Below, one piece after another: positions 45,542 to 56,487 of a DNA stretch of 64,000 nt. A program made the translations under genes and the position numbers. Source of the stretch: Eunapius fragilis (Eukaryota > Porifera > Demospongiae > Spongillida > Spongillidae); assembly GCA_963681505.1 (NCBI GenBank), contig OY811979.1:7858736-7922735 (forward strand), in the 5' to 3' direction. The notes beneath the pieces are model-generated. The model ran no database searches. It saw nothing but the letters and a program-made list of their open reading frames with translations, and was not told where the DNA came from. Each line of letters opens with the position of its first letter. The stretch's first letter is position 1.

Positions 45542-47264
45542 TATGCATATTTTTTCATCTTCCCCTTCTTCCTCGATGTCTTCCTGCGTCCAGTAACAGA
45601 TGGTGGCTTTTGGAACTTTGCAAGTACTTTTCACTGAATTAGCCATTCTCTGCAACTCATCCTTCCTTTTAGCACAATTCTTACAATCAGTTCTTACATG
45701 AAGTCAATGGAATAGGTAAAGGTGGATTGCACATTACATATATCTCTGTATTCAAAACTGGTAAAGGAACAGCTACATCCTCGGCTGTGTCTATAGACCC
45801 AACTACCAATCCCACTACAAGAGGAATAGGTACCCCACTACCAGTACCATAGGTATCCCACTACCAGAGGAATAGGTACCCCACTACCAGTCCAATAGCT
45901 ATCCCACTACCAGAGCAATAGGTACCCCACTACCAGTACCATAGGTATCTCACTACCAGAGGAATAGGTACCCCACTACCAGTCCAATAGCTATCCCAAT
46001 ACCAGAGCAATAGGTACCCCACTACCAGTACCATAGCTATCCTAACAAGAGCAGAGATGCGATATTAGGATATGTTATTTGGGTTTCTGGCTTTGGGTTT
46101 TTTGACATGCCTACAACTTACTTGCAAATCGTTTCACCGTATACAACGAAATAGCAAATGCTAAAAGAAGCCATTGGGTAACTTTATAGAATATAGCAAG
46201 CACAACAACACTCAAAACCAATAGATTATAGCAAGCACAACAACACTCAAAACCAGCGTAAACAAACGATCGCCTCAAATCAATCCTCTCCGGCAGTCAA
46301 AAATTACGTTACAATTTTTGGGAGACATTTTTTTACGGTAATTACGTGATTTATCCAAGTACCTAATTAAGGAGACAATTCTCTGCCGCTGATCTATATT
46401 CTCTACAACAAGTCGAGCAGCGTTTTGACAACCATCGTCTATTTGTTGTATGCACAAAAGGAGAAGCAATCTGATGTTACATGCTTGAGACTGCAAAACA
46501 TGGCTCGATTCTCACCTCGACGCATGTAGTACAAGTCAGCGCCTTTTACGGCGAAAATTTGGCCCTCTTACGTATCACTTGCTTGTCCGTATCACTTGCT
46601 TGTCCGATTTCGAAAATGTAGGATACACGAGATATTGATGTAAAGGAAAACCCGTCTTTTTTCACTTCGTCACTCGCCATATGTGTGCTGCCACGTGCTT
46701 ACTAGAACTGTATGATGTAAATTTATAAGGGTCCCCATACCTACGCAAGGGTCCCCATTTCTTTGGGTACGCGGGATCCCCAATTCTACGGGGTCCCCAT
46801 TTCTACCTGACACCGGCAACCAGTGCACCGGGCCTGTCTGCATGGTGCTCTCTGAAACTTTTCTCCCGCATTTCGCCTTAAACTTCCATTGTCGTTGTCA
46901 TTATCTTCTTCATCCTCCTCCTTCTTAAAATAGTTGGGGTAAGAGCTTCATTACGTAGGTGTATTCTCACATATAATTGCATGCACCACCAGGAAAAATA
47001 CAATAGTTACATGTAGATTGCAAGTATTGGTACAGTGAAGACCACTTTATTCACAATAAGACTGCTTCTCTCAAATTAATGCAGCCTGCTTCATTTGAAG
47101 ACCTCTAATCTGTCCCACCATTGCTTGAACATGCATGCTACTCCCACCCAAATAACACGGTATGAGAACATGTGCTGTCTTTGCATGGATAATGTACATG
47201 CCTAAAATGTGTACCTCACTACTAACACAGTGGGCACAAGGAAGTAACAAAGAATGCAAATACA
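45542..47264. other. No gene recognised; small tandem repeats
   Basis: Holds a ~22-bp tandem array at 45815-46045, a 28-bp direct duplication (ATAGCAAGCACAACAACACT, 46193 and 46230) and repeated GGGTCCCCA strings near 46730-46800. No supported exon. Confidence 0.4.
45815..46045. repeat. ~22-bp minisatellite
   Basis: The unit is ATAGGTACCCCACTACCAG, alternating with ATAGCTATCCCACTACCAG and linked by AGGA, TACC or TCCA. About ten units. Confidence 0.9.
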
Positions 47265-47267
47265 TTA

Positions 47268-47578
47268 TACAGTTTGTGGTTTTCCATGCACTTGAGTATA
47301 AAAATTCTTCTTGGGGTCCCTTATCTCATAGGAAACATTTTCACAAAGGATAACTTTTTGCTTTACATCTTCATAACAAATATTATCAACGATGGGAATG
47401 TCTGTCATATTTAGATCATTTTTAGTTTTGGCCATAGTAGTACCAGAAGTAGCCTGTATCTTATTGTCTCTCATTCTTTTGAAAACATAGCACGCACATG
47501 TTGTGATTGCAATGATGGATGCAACTCCTGCCCCGGCAGCAGCTCCTATGATGGTGATGATGGGAAGTAAGGTGGCCT
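47268..47578 (-). CDS. Receptor C-terminal exon: membrane helix and tyrosine-rich tail
   Basis: An exon-like frame starts after ATCACCCAG (phase 1) and reads EATLLPIITIIGAAAGAGVA, then SIIAITTCACYVF, then KRMRDNK, a clear single-pass helix followed by a basic stop-transfer sequence. The tail of about 65 residues contains ICYEDV (fits the ITIM consensus I-x-Y-x-x-V), VSYEIR and NFYTQV, and ends GKPQTV. The order ectodomain, membrane helix, tyrosine tail implies a signalling receptor. Upstream ectodomain exons are not identified with confidence. It could be the 3' end of the minus-strand gene that starts at 62693, across the transposon-rich 14 kb between them, or a separate gene. Not similar in sequence to the Ig receptor tail. 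Confidence 0.5.
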
Positions 47579-47829
47579 CTGGGTGATAAGAAACAATTTT
47601 AAACAACCTGGCAATGGGAAACATTACATCATGCAAATCAGTATACATGTTTTCCAATCATTAAAATTTCTATACTGTGTCCCGGTTGCCCTTTATGGGA
47701 ATGGTGCGGACTCCCACCACAACAGACTTTGGGACATTCATAACTTGTCCTCAGCTGCATGGAAACTGAAAGCTGAAATCTTGGTCCGAATTGAGAGTTG
47801 GGCAAGCCTGCCTGTGTTTTTAATTTGAT

Positions 47830-48030
47830 CTTATATAATCCTATCCAACTTGTTTTGTCAGAAGTATGTGCATGTGCGCGTGCATGTGTGTGAGGGATAT
47901 GTACTCTCACTGGCTGATCATGAGAGAAGAGCAAGTGTCTTAGGAATGATAAAACCACTGCTCAGAACTATAGGATGTGCACCGGAACAGACTGCTCAAT
48001 GTATATAACAGTAGGTATACACGCTCACTA
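47830..48030. other. No gene recognised
   Basis: Short spacer between the receptor exon region and the hairpin cluster, nothing seen. Confidence 0.3.
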
Positions 48031-48230
48031 GCGGAAGTTTCGCTATAGAATCGGAAGTTTGGCTAGAAACTTCCATACAGTAAGCGCGCACAAATAAGAC
48101 CACTAAGTGCAATCAGCTTATCTGTAAATGGTCTTAAATGCGGATAACCACATTGGATTACATGCATATCGGAAGTCTCGCTAGAGATCTCGGAAGTCGC
48201 GCTAGAGACTTCCATATAGGTTTTAACCCC
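48031..48230. repeat. Cluster of three terminal hairpins of the repeat family
   Basis: Within 200 bp are CGGAAGTTTCGCTATAG (half, 48032), a full hairpin GGAAGTTT-loop-AAACTTCC (48053-48074), GGAAGTCTCGCTAGAGA (48171-48187) and GGAAGTC...GACTTCC (48192-48212), followed by ATATAGG. Suggests repeated insertion or end-jumping at the same spot. Confidence 0.7.
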
Positions 48231-48974
48231 GACTATGAATTTAATTAAAATCCCACGACCCTACCGTAGCTTCGCTCCCGACGATCACTTGTTGCGGCAA
48301 TCGATCTAGAAGTCAAAACTGAGTAGTTTTGTTTTTGTTTCATGTCGTAGAACCGCGTGGTTGTCGAGAACGAAAAACACCGCTGTCCTCGTTCCCCTTC
48401 CAAAAATAATGGGCGGGTCGTCTTCTGCTTCTTTTGCTTCTTGGGACTCATAACTCGGGACAGGAACACTTTTAAGCAATGAAAATTGCATCAATCGCTT
48501 TTGAATTTGCTGGAGGACTCGCTTTGATACACAAAAGCCAAAAAGCCTATATACGGTCTTATCAAGTCTAATTAAGCAAAAGTACCTAGAAAATTTTCAC
48601 AATACGTCTGCATTGAATTAAATCAGTTAAATGAAACGGGGGAAACCTGCAATGCAACAGTGATTTGGGTGTTAAAAAAATTAAGGAAACAAGTAAATAA
48701 AAACATTCTCTCTGAGAAAGTTGGTGGGATATAGGTTTTGCAGGCAAATAGTATACTGGTGTAAAAAGCAACGAAAAAAGTTTTATCACAAGGGAAAAGT
48801 CCTATATTTAGCACAGAAACAGCATATGCCTTAGTCGAAGTGTGCTAAATATAGGACTATTACATCTTTCCTTCTGATAAAACTTGTTTTCTTGCATTTT
48901 ACACCAGTATACTATTTGCCTGCAAAACCTATATCCCACCAACTTTCTCAGAGAAAATGTTTTTATTTACTTGT
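48169..48974. mobile_element. Hairpin + tail + foldback unit (copy B)
   Basis: From the hairpin the conserved tail runs rightward (ATATAGGTTTTAACCCCGAC, GACCCTACCGTAGCTTCGCT, GTCGTAGAACCGCGTGGTTG), then CACCCAAATCAC-type sequence (read in reverse), then a complete 286-bp foldback at 48689-48974. The unit at 50.96-51.69 kb is a direct repeat of it, and 60.88-61.74 kb is the same unit reversed. Confidence 0.75.
48689..48974. mobile_element. Foldback MITE, 286 bp
   Basis: Arms ACAAGTAAATAAAAACATTC...CTATATTTAGCAC and the mirror, separated by about 30 bp. A few mismatches between arms. Confidence 0.85.
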
Positions 48975-48984
48975 CTAATACTAT

Positions 48985-49970
48985 AATTTCCATCGTACGT
49001 ACGTACGTACGACCGCGTAACTCATTTATATACTCGGCCTAGCGCCTATTGGTTGCTAGGTATGTATATGCGTACCTAGCTACCAATAGAAACGACCACA
49101 TCCCACACAAAAGGCGGTCGCAATGACAGCTGGTTTCCACTTCACATTTAATATCTAAAATAAATTCAATATTTCTTGAATTCAAAGTCGGGGGGGGGGG
49201 GGGGGGGGGGGGGGGGGGATTTGCATAAGTGCCGAAAGAATAAATGCAATGCTATTGTGGTTCACTCTCAAGTCCTCATCGTACAGGCCGAGAACATGTA
49301 GTTACTATCTGAAATTGCGCGGGCATGTTATAGAGGTTGCGTAGTAACCGTATATACGTTTGGTAAAACAGCCGGTAAAAAAAGAGGAGCTAGGAGGTAG
49401 ACCAACTGTTCATCTGGCAAATGAATAGCGAGACGAATAACAGCGAGATGAATAATCAGCCGGTGATTTTTCACGGGGACACGCTAGTAATACTATAATT
49501 TCCAACGCACGTACGTATACGTCCGCGTAACTCATTTACATACTCCTATTGGTTGCTAGGTATGTACGCTACCTAGCAACCATAGGAACGACCACCTCCC
49601 TCACAAAATTACATAGCAACTCGTACTTAGCGACCATGCTTGCCACAAAACCTACAGCCTGTACAGGCCATCACAATTAAAGCAACGCTATTGTGGTGGC
49701 TCACTCTCAAGTTTCATAGTACAGGCCGAAAACAAGTAGTAACTAATAATTCCATGAAGTATTTGTATTGCGCGGGCATGTTATAGAGGTTGCGTAGTAA
49801 CCATATGTTAGAACAGGTGGTAGATTATGTGGCAATACAACATTTGGTAAAACAGTAAAAAAAGAGGAGCAAGGAGGTAGATCAACTGTTCATCTGGCAA
49901 ATGAATAGCGAGACGAATAACAGCGAGACGGATAATCAGCCCGTGATGTTTCACGGGGACACGCTAGTGT
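48985..49970. repeat. ~490-bp tandem duplication
   Basis: The first unit (48985-49487) and second unit (49488-49970) share TAATACTATAATTTCCA, TATTGGTTGCTAGGTATGTA, GCGCGGGCATGTTATAGAGG and TTTCACGGGGACACGCTAGT. The first contains a run of about 29 G (49191-49219) that the second lacks. No coding sequence. Confidence 0.8.
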
Positions 49971-50276
49971 ATTCATAAACGTTAACAAACATGCAGTTTA
50001 TAATATATTCGGGACTCGACGATACGGAAAAAGCGCACCTCAAAGATACGGAAAATAAGGCACATTCATTGCTCTTTAGATAAACAGTCCGTGGTCTTAA
50101 CAAACCAACCACGTTGCCCACTAATGCAATTCACCACTGAAGGCGCCCTTACCTGAAATGTAATTCACTTGAGCGCGCCGCATCGCTGTGCCTGGCAAAG
50201 TAACCAATTTGCTTTCCATATCGTCGTCATGCCAACTATAGATTTCGCGCGTTTGCAGATCTCCCTAGCGTTATCA

Positions 50277-50296
50277 GGAACTACGATAGTAGTTCC
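50277..50296. repeat. Terminal hairpin of the repeat family (copy I)
   Basis: GGAACTAC, loop GATA, GTAGTTCC, preceded by TTATCA. It ends 12 bp before the palindromic pogo-like element starts, with no tail module, so it is a truncated family end. Confidence 0.75.
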
Positions 50297-50958
50297 TATA
50301 CCAATCCCAGTTCATAATTCTTTTCTTGAGTGCTGTTACAATTTTATATGTAATGCACAATCTGATGTCCATGCATGCATGTGTGACTGTATCAAAGACA
50401 ATTTGTAAACTTTCAGTTGCATCATTATAACTTTTGTTTACCTTTACATGCATGCAAAGTGTATTACATATGTGTGTCCCATTACGAATGCATTACTTAT
50501 GACAACCGAGCCACATGTCCACACAGAACAATCACAGATCAATTGCTCTCTGTCTCTGGCACCATGAGATGAGACGGATAGTGCAGACAAACTGTCTGTG
50601 ATGTATGTATATTCAGGTTTGGCCAGGTGACAATTTTTACAGCATTTAGGAATTTACCAGTATGTAGACGTATACATTTCATACACTTTGTATATACTGG
50701 TGTACAGCAGGTCTTTCTGTGCGCCTCACCGGAATTAACATATAGTACGCCTTTTGTACATAGTCTACCTTTTATGTCAATGCATGTCTTTTTTCAGCCA
50801 TCCAAAATGTTGGAACTGAAAATGTTATGTGCATGTTGCCATGTGCACAAAATTAGGGAGTATCTTATCAAGTCAAGGCACAGGCTCCTCCACAAAAAAT
50901 GAATGCGAAAGCTGAAACCAGAACTTTTCAGAATAAATAATTGCTCCATGTCCGTTAA

Positions 50959-51688
50959 TCGGAAGTCTCGCTAGAGACTTCCATATAGGTTTTGACCCCG
51001 ACTATGAATTTAATTAAAATCCCGCGACCCTACCGTAACTTCGCTCCCGACGATCGGATCGTCTAACTTGTTGCGGCAATCGATCTAGAAGTCAAAACTG
51101 AGTAGTTTCGTTTTTGTTTCACGCCGTAGAACCGCGTGGTTGTCGAGAACAAAAAATACTGCTGTCCTCGTTCCCCTTCCAAAAATAATGGGCAGGTCGT
51201 CTGCTTCTTCTGCTTCTTGAGAACTCATAACTCGGGACAGGAACACTTTTAAGCAATGAAAATTGCACCAATAGCTTTAGAATTTGCTGGAGGACTCGCC
51301 TTAGTCGATGTTAGGCATTGATACACAAAAGCCTAAAATCCTATATACGGTCGTATCAATTCTAATTAAGCAAAAGTACCTAGAAAATTTTCACAATACG
51401 TCTGGATAGAATTAAATCGGTCAAATGTAAGGGGGAAACCTGCGATGCAACAGTGATTTGGGTGTTTAAAAAAAATTAAGGAAACAAGTAAATAAAAACA
51501 TTCTCTCTGAGAAAGTTGGTGGGATATAGGTTTCGCAGGCAAACAGTATACTGGTGTAAAAAGCAAGAAACAAGTTTTATCAGAAGGGAAAATGTAACAG
51601 TCCTATATTTAGCACAGAAACAGCATATGCCTTAGTCGAAGTGTGCTAAATATAGGACTATTACATTTTCCCTTCTGATAAAACTTGT
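50959..51688. mobile_element. Hairpin + tail + partial foldback unit (copy C)
   Basis: Hairpin GGAAGTCTC-GCTA-GAGACTTCC at 50961-50982, tail homologous to copy B, then the left part of a foldback (51484-51687) that breaks off after AAAACTTG. The insertion point inside the pogo-like arm is defined by the intact opposite arm: CATGTCCGTTA continues elsewhere as ACTTTAGCATAACTATGC. A few host bases were lost. Confidence 0.75.
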
Positions 51689-52154
51689 AATAACTAGTTC
51701 AACACTTTGCACATGGCGATGCATACCTGCATGCCACAATACTTTTTAAAAGGCATTACAACAGATACAATGTACAAGATGCATACAAGGACAGGTAGCG
51801 ACAGTATATATCCATGTAAATGACGATGGACATGCATGAACCTTGTAGCACACGACAATGGCATGCAGTACTGTCTGCGATTGCAATAAAAACTGACCCA
51901 TCTGTTTCGCTTGCTAATGATTTTCCGCGTACTTGCTATGAACTCTTGTACATTTGGATTATATGTCGTGTGAGTTCGCAGTCCTCAAATAACTATATCA
52001 TACCTGACCACCCGAAGGTATGTATCGATGCATGGAATGAGGTTACTAGGCGCTGCTATTGAAAACTTATAGGGACGCGTTTTTATTTACTATTTAGCGC
52101 TTGTAAAAAAGTATGTACCCTGTTTTATCGTAGCGGAGAATACAACTAAAGTAC

Positions 52155-52355
52155 GTGCTGGACATACCACAAAACAAGTGCATGTCGTTTTGCGCACAAT
52201 TGGAGTTTCGTTCCCGATTGTTGGGGATGTTCAGCGGTATAATTTATAGAAGCACGGATGGCGAGGCAGAAACCCAGAAAGAGTTTGAGAACCTAGAAGT
52301 TATTAACGAAGTGAAGGCAGGTAAACTAATAGATGAAGTTTGTGTCCAGTTTTGA
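52155..52355 (+). other. Short open frame, unrecognised
   Basis: A 66-codon frame (MLDIPQNKCMSFCAQ...) lies upstream of the pogo-like remnant inside the palindromic element. I know no match. It may be 5' sequence of the transposase gene or chance. Confidence 0.2.
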
Positions 52356-52529
52356 ATAAGCAATGTCAACCAACTCTATAAAGAAAAGGATGCCTTTCAA
52401 GTATCAGCACTAAGTAGCATTGTGCCTGTCCACTCAAAGTTCAGAAAGAAACAAAGCCAGAACACCCGAAATCGATCGCGCTGGTTTTGACTTGTTTTGT
52501 CTGTGCGATCGTTTAGAGGTGCATACCTG

Positions 52530-52960
52530 TGTGTCGATCTGAACATTGATTAAAGCTAGGGCACTGCATGAAGCTCATGCGAGAGGTTTGGATTTTGAAG
52601 TTTCAAACGGCTGGTTTTCAAATTGGAGGTGGAGGTTTAATGTAAGTGCATATATTAAACTGCATGGAGAAGCTGGTGATGAAGACATGCAGGCAGCTGA
52701 ACAGGTCTCCATAATGCTCTCCGTAGTTATGACCCAAGTAATGTATTTAACATGAATGAAAGTGGTTTGCGATACAAAACTATTCCCAATAAGAGCTATG
52801 TGTTGCAGGATGAGGGGGGATATTAGACAAATTGGTTGAGGCTATAAAAGCCAAAAATAGTGCTGGCAGCTGTAAAATGGTACTAGTCAGAATAAGACTT
52901 TTGCAACAAGTACTGCCACAAAGCCAGGATTTATACATACAACAGGATGCAAACTGTAGA
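52530..52960 (+). pseudogene. pogo/Tigger-like transposase remnant
   Basis: IKARALHEAHARGLDFEVSN, GWFSNWRWRFNVS and LHGEAGDED are the CENP-B-type DNA-binding helix region of pogo transposases. After a frame change, YDPSNVFNMNESGLRYKTIP and YVLQDE match the start of the DDE_1 domain, where the first catalytic Asp (normally NMDET) reads Asn. Several stops follow. Nothing C-terminal remains, so it is dead. Confidence 0.75.
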
Positions 52961-54133
52961 TAACGAACACTTGAAGGGTATTGCTAGGCACCTTTCTGAA
53001 TTTGTACATCAACAGTCCACTGTCTTGTCCTAATTATTTTCTTTTTCATCTTCTATGTACTGTTTTTCTTACTCATGACCGAATCAACACATTTATATCC
53101 CCGCTGGCATCGAGACAGTTGGCATTGAGCTAGATGCACATGCATAATGTACTACAAAATGCTTGAATGTCAGTAACAATCAGTGCATACACCTGTGGAG
53201 GCATGTAGATGCACCTGAGCTCACGCCTGTACACCAATAATCGCATCTGTGTATGCCTCTTAGTACTGTGGCAGGTAAGCATCGCCATGTGCAAAGTTTT
53301 GTACTCGAATGCATAGTTATGCTAAAGTAACGGACATGCAATTATTTATTCTGAAAGGTTCTGGTTTCACTCTTTGCATGCATTTTTTGTGGAGGAACCT
53401 GCATGCGCCTTGACATGGTAAGATACTCCCTATAAATCCAAATTTTGTGCGCATGGTAACATAAGCATTATATTTTGTCGCATGGTAACATACGCATTAT
53501 ATATTCCGTTGCCAACATTCTGGATGGTTGAAAAAAGACATGCATTGACATAAAAGGTAGACTGGTTTGTTATTTCTGGTGAGGTTCACAGAAGGGCCTA
53601 GACCTGCTGTACAACAGTATATACTAAGTGTATGAAATGTACGTCTACATAGTGTAGCTGGGGTACTGGTAAATTCCTAAATGCTGTTAATTGTGTCAAC
53701 TGGCCAAACCTGAATATACATACATCACAGACATTTCTGCACTGTCTATCTCACCTCATGGTGCCTGAGACCATAGAGCAATTTTTCTGTGTGGACATGT
53801 GGCTAGGTTATCGTAAGTAATGCATTCGTAATGGCACACCATATTTGATACACTTTGCATGCATGCATGTAAAGGTAGAAAAAAGTTATAATGATGCAAT
53901 TGAAGGTTTACAAATGTTCTTTGATACAGTCACACATGAATGCATGGACACAGATTGTGCATTACATAAAACTGTACCAGCTATCAAGAAAAGAATTATG
54001 AACTCAGCTTAGCCAATTTTTGCTTAGTTTAATAAACTGTGAACATTGACATCATTGCAACAACATGGACACTATCCATATTACATCCACATGCATGGAT
54101 GCACGCAGAGCGTGGCTATGCGCTAGGTTTATC

Positions 54134-54155
54134 GGAACCTACGTGAGTAGGTTCC
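54134..54155. repeat. Terminal hairpin H
   Basis: Nine-base perfect stem GGAACCTAC/GTAGGTTCC, loop GTGA. Flanked outside by CTAGGTTTATC. Confidence 0.85.
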
Positions 54156-54828
54156 ACATGAAAAAACGTTACTCGCGTCTAGTGGGACAGCCAAGAGTCG
54201 GTTTATTTTGATATAGCTCTTAGTGGCAATCGAGCGGCATCAAATAGGAGAACTGTTTTGCGTTGTTTTCATGACATCAGACTGTGCACTTCTAGAGAAC
54301 AAAAATGCTTGTTCCCACCATCCGTATTTAGTCCTATCTAAAATTTCTCCTTCGGGATACATAACTCACGACAGGAACGTTTGTAAAGTACGCCAAGTGC
54401 ACCAGTCGCTTTAGGATGTGTCCGCAGGTTATCTTCAGGTGTCTGTTAGACGCCTAACCGATCGGGCAATTAGCTGAAGCGAGTAGTACCTTATTTGGTG
54501 TTGATCTACAAATAGCACATTACATCAGCTATTACAACGTTCATAGCGCACCGGTATAAAATAACCAGCGTTATCAAATTCGATGGTTTGCCATGCAATC
54601 TCAAGGACAATTCTGATTCCACTCGAGCATATTAAAAGTGTAACGATCCAGATGCTGCCAGGCTCCCTAACGAGTACGCGTCATGTCAAGCGCGGTACAG
54701 AAAGGACCAACAAAACGACCACCCAAAGGTACGTTACAGCATCGATAAATATTGGATCGATAAATTATGAGCATGCATGGTATATCGGTAAAATGGATGG
54801 AATATGCATTGTGTTTGAAATGTAACTA

Positions 54829-55690
54829 AAACGTTGGTGGGATTTGAAGGCAATTGATGGTTTAAAAAGCAAGAAACAAGGTCTTATCAGAAGGGAATCG
54901 AAAATGTATTATTTTGACACAAACGACACATGACCTAGAAATGAGCTAAATATAGGACTATTACATTTTCCTTCTGATAAGACCTTGTTTCCTTGCTTTT
55001 TACACCACCAATTGCCTTCAAATCCTATATATCACCACACGTTTCGTTACTCGTTTCCTTGATTTTTTTTCCATACCCAAATCACTGAAATTACTGTGAA
55101 TATTATGGATCGCTGTGCTGGTTCTAAAACTTGAAGGTATTTCGCATGTCGTTTCGCTCGTTTATTTTCCTGACGTGAAGTCAAGTCATTTTGAGAAAAG
55201 CAACTTCACTAACAAAAGAGGTTACACCAAATGACGATTGAAGCACTAGAGCGTTTACTCTAGTTGTTCACTATTTATAACAAGCATTCATTTTTAGATA
55301 CCTAAAATTACGTCCTACAAGTTATCTAATTATGCTTCATACGTACACCGCATAGTCGATTATTTACCAAAATGCTATATCGACTATTGCGGCTCTTCCA
55401 GCCTATTCTAAAGTTATTGGTGAAATTTTCATTTGTTTTTAAAAGTGTTCCTATCCATTGCCAAGAAGGAGGAGGCGACCATGTCCAGGACTGGGTAAGA
55501 GGACGGGCAGTACCCTTTTTGTTCTCTACAACTGCGCGGCTCTGTGACATAAAGTAAGGACTAACCTACTCATTTTTGACTTCTAGTTCGATTGCTATAA
55601 CAAGCTAAACGATCTGATCGTCGGGAGTCTTGTTAGAGACGGGTCACGTATAAAATTTTAATGACATTCATAGTCGGAGTCAAATGTTAA
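54829..55690. mobile_element. Nested foldback + tail unit (copy L)
   Basis: A foldback (54829-55052; ACGTTGGTGGGATTTGAAGG... mirrored) is followed by TTTTTTTTCCATACCCAAATC and then the tail module (55370-55690: TCCAGCC, GGTGAAATTTTCAT, GGACTGGGTAAGAGGACGGG). It ends with a broken hairpin region (GTCAAATGTTAACTTCCAAAG). Same order as 60.88-61.74 kb. Confidence 0.65.
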
Positions 55691-55950
55691 CTTCCAAAGT
55701 TGCTTACGTTAATTTTGCATGCATGGTGTGAGATCACTTAAAGTACATTTATCCTGTATTATATGGCTTCACTTTTGCCAATGCTTTTAAACTTTATCAA
55801 CCTTTTGTCCTTACTAGTGTAATATTACGCCTCAACAAAATTGCAGATTCTGAAATAAACCTGTCATGATCGCACAAATGGACGTTTTTGCTACCTGGGT
55901 CTATAACTAAATGCAATATATATACCAATTCCACCAGAAAAATTTAGGAA

Positions 55951-56212
55951 ACAAGTAATAAAAACATTCTCTATACGAGAAGGTTGGAGGGGTATAGGAA
56001 TCAAAGGTGATGGTGATGTAAAAAGCTTAGGATTAAGGCTTCTGATTGAAAAGGAAAAATGAAACACACCTATATTAGCACGCACATGTAACATGTTGCT
56101 AAAATAGGTCTATTTCATTTTCCCTTTTCAATCAGAAGCCTTGTACCTTGCTTTTTGCACCACCATCACCTTTGATTCCTATATACCCCCAACCTTCTCG
56201 TAATCGTTGCAA
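55951..56212. mobile_element. Foldback MITE (second subfamily)
   Basis: ACAAGTAATAAAAACATTC, ACGAGAAGGTTG and GAATCAAAGGTGATGG are mirrored by CCATCACCTTTGATTCCTAT and CCAACCTTCTCG. Differs from the ACAAGTAAATAAA subfamily in arm sequence. Confidence 0.85.
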
Positions 56213-56270
56213 AAGACGACAACAGTGCTGTTTTTATTTTATTTACAATTAAGGTTGACCTTATAGTATA

Positions 56271-56487
56271 ACAAGTAATAACATTCTCTATACGAGAAGG
56301 TTGGTTGTATATAGGAATCAAAAGCAATGATGGTGGTTATTAAAACAAGGACCAAGGCTTCTGATTGAAAATGAAGTAGACCAATATTAGTAACATGTTA
56401 AATGTATAGGTGTATTTTATTTTTCCTTTTCAATCAGAACCCTTGTTCCGTTGCTATTTACACCACAATCACCTTTGATTCCTAAGA
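56271..56487. mobile_element. Foldback MITE, decayed neighbour copy
   Basis: Starts ACAAGTAATAACATTCTCTA and ends CACCTTTGATTCCTAAG. Arms have more mismatches than the copy 60 bp to its left. Confidence 0.8.

Larger units (their letters stand above)
50309..54004. mobile_element. Large palindromic element with pogo-like transposase remnant
   Basis: Arms of about 700 bp mirror each other: AGTTCATAATTCTTTTCTTG at 50309 against its complement ending at 54004, and further shared blocks such as GGAATTTACCAGTA and CATCCAAAATGTTG / CAACATTCTGGATG. The left arm is split at 50959 by the hairpin unit C and resumes at about 51690 (ACTTTGCACATGGCGATGC). The centre holds a degenerate pogo/Tigger transposase. 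No clear TA duplication. Whether the arms are true long TIRs or an inverted dimer is open. Confidence 0.65.

Noticed and set aside
50961..50982. Hairpin as a transcription terminator
   Set aside because: Eukaryotic context, no U-run, and the same fold recurs at element ends in both orientations.
54120..54134. Helitron 3' end (hairpin followed by CTAG)
   Set aside because: Hairpins H and I are followed by CTAG after 7-8 bases when read outward, but E, F, D and G are not, so it is not a family rule; kept only as a hint.
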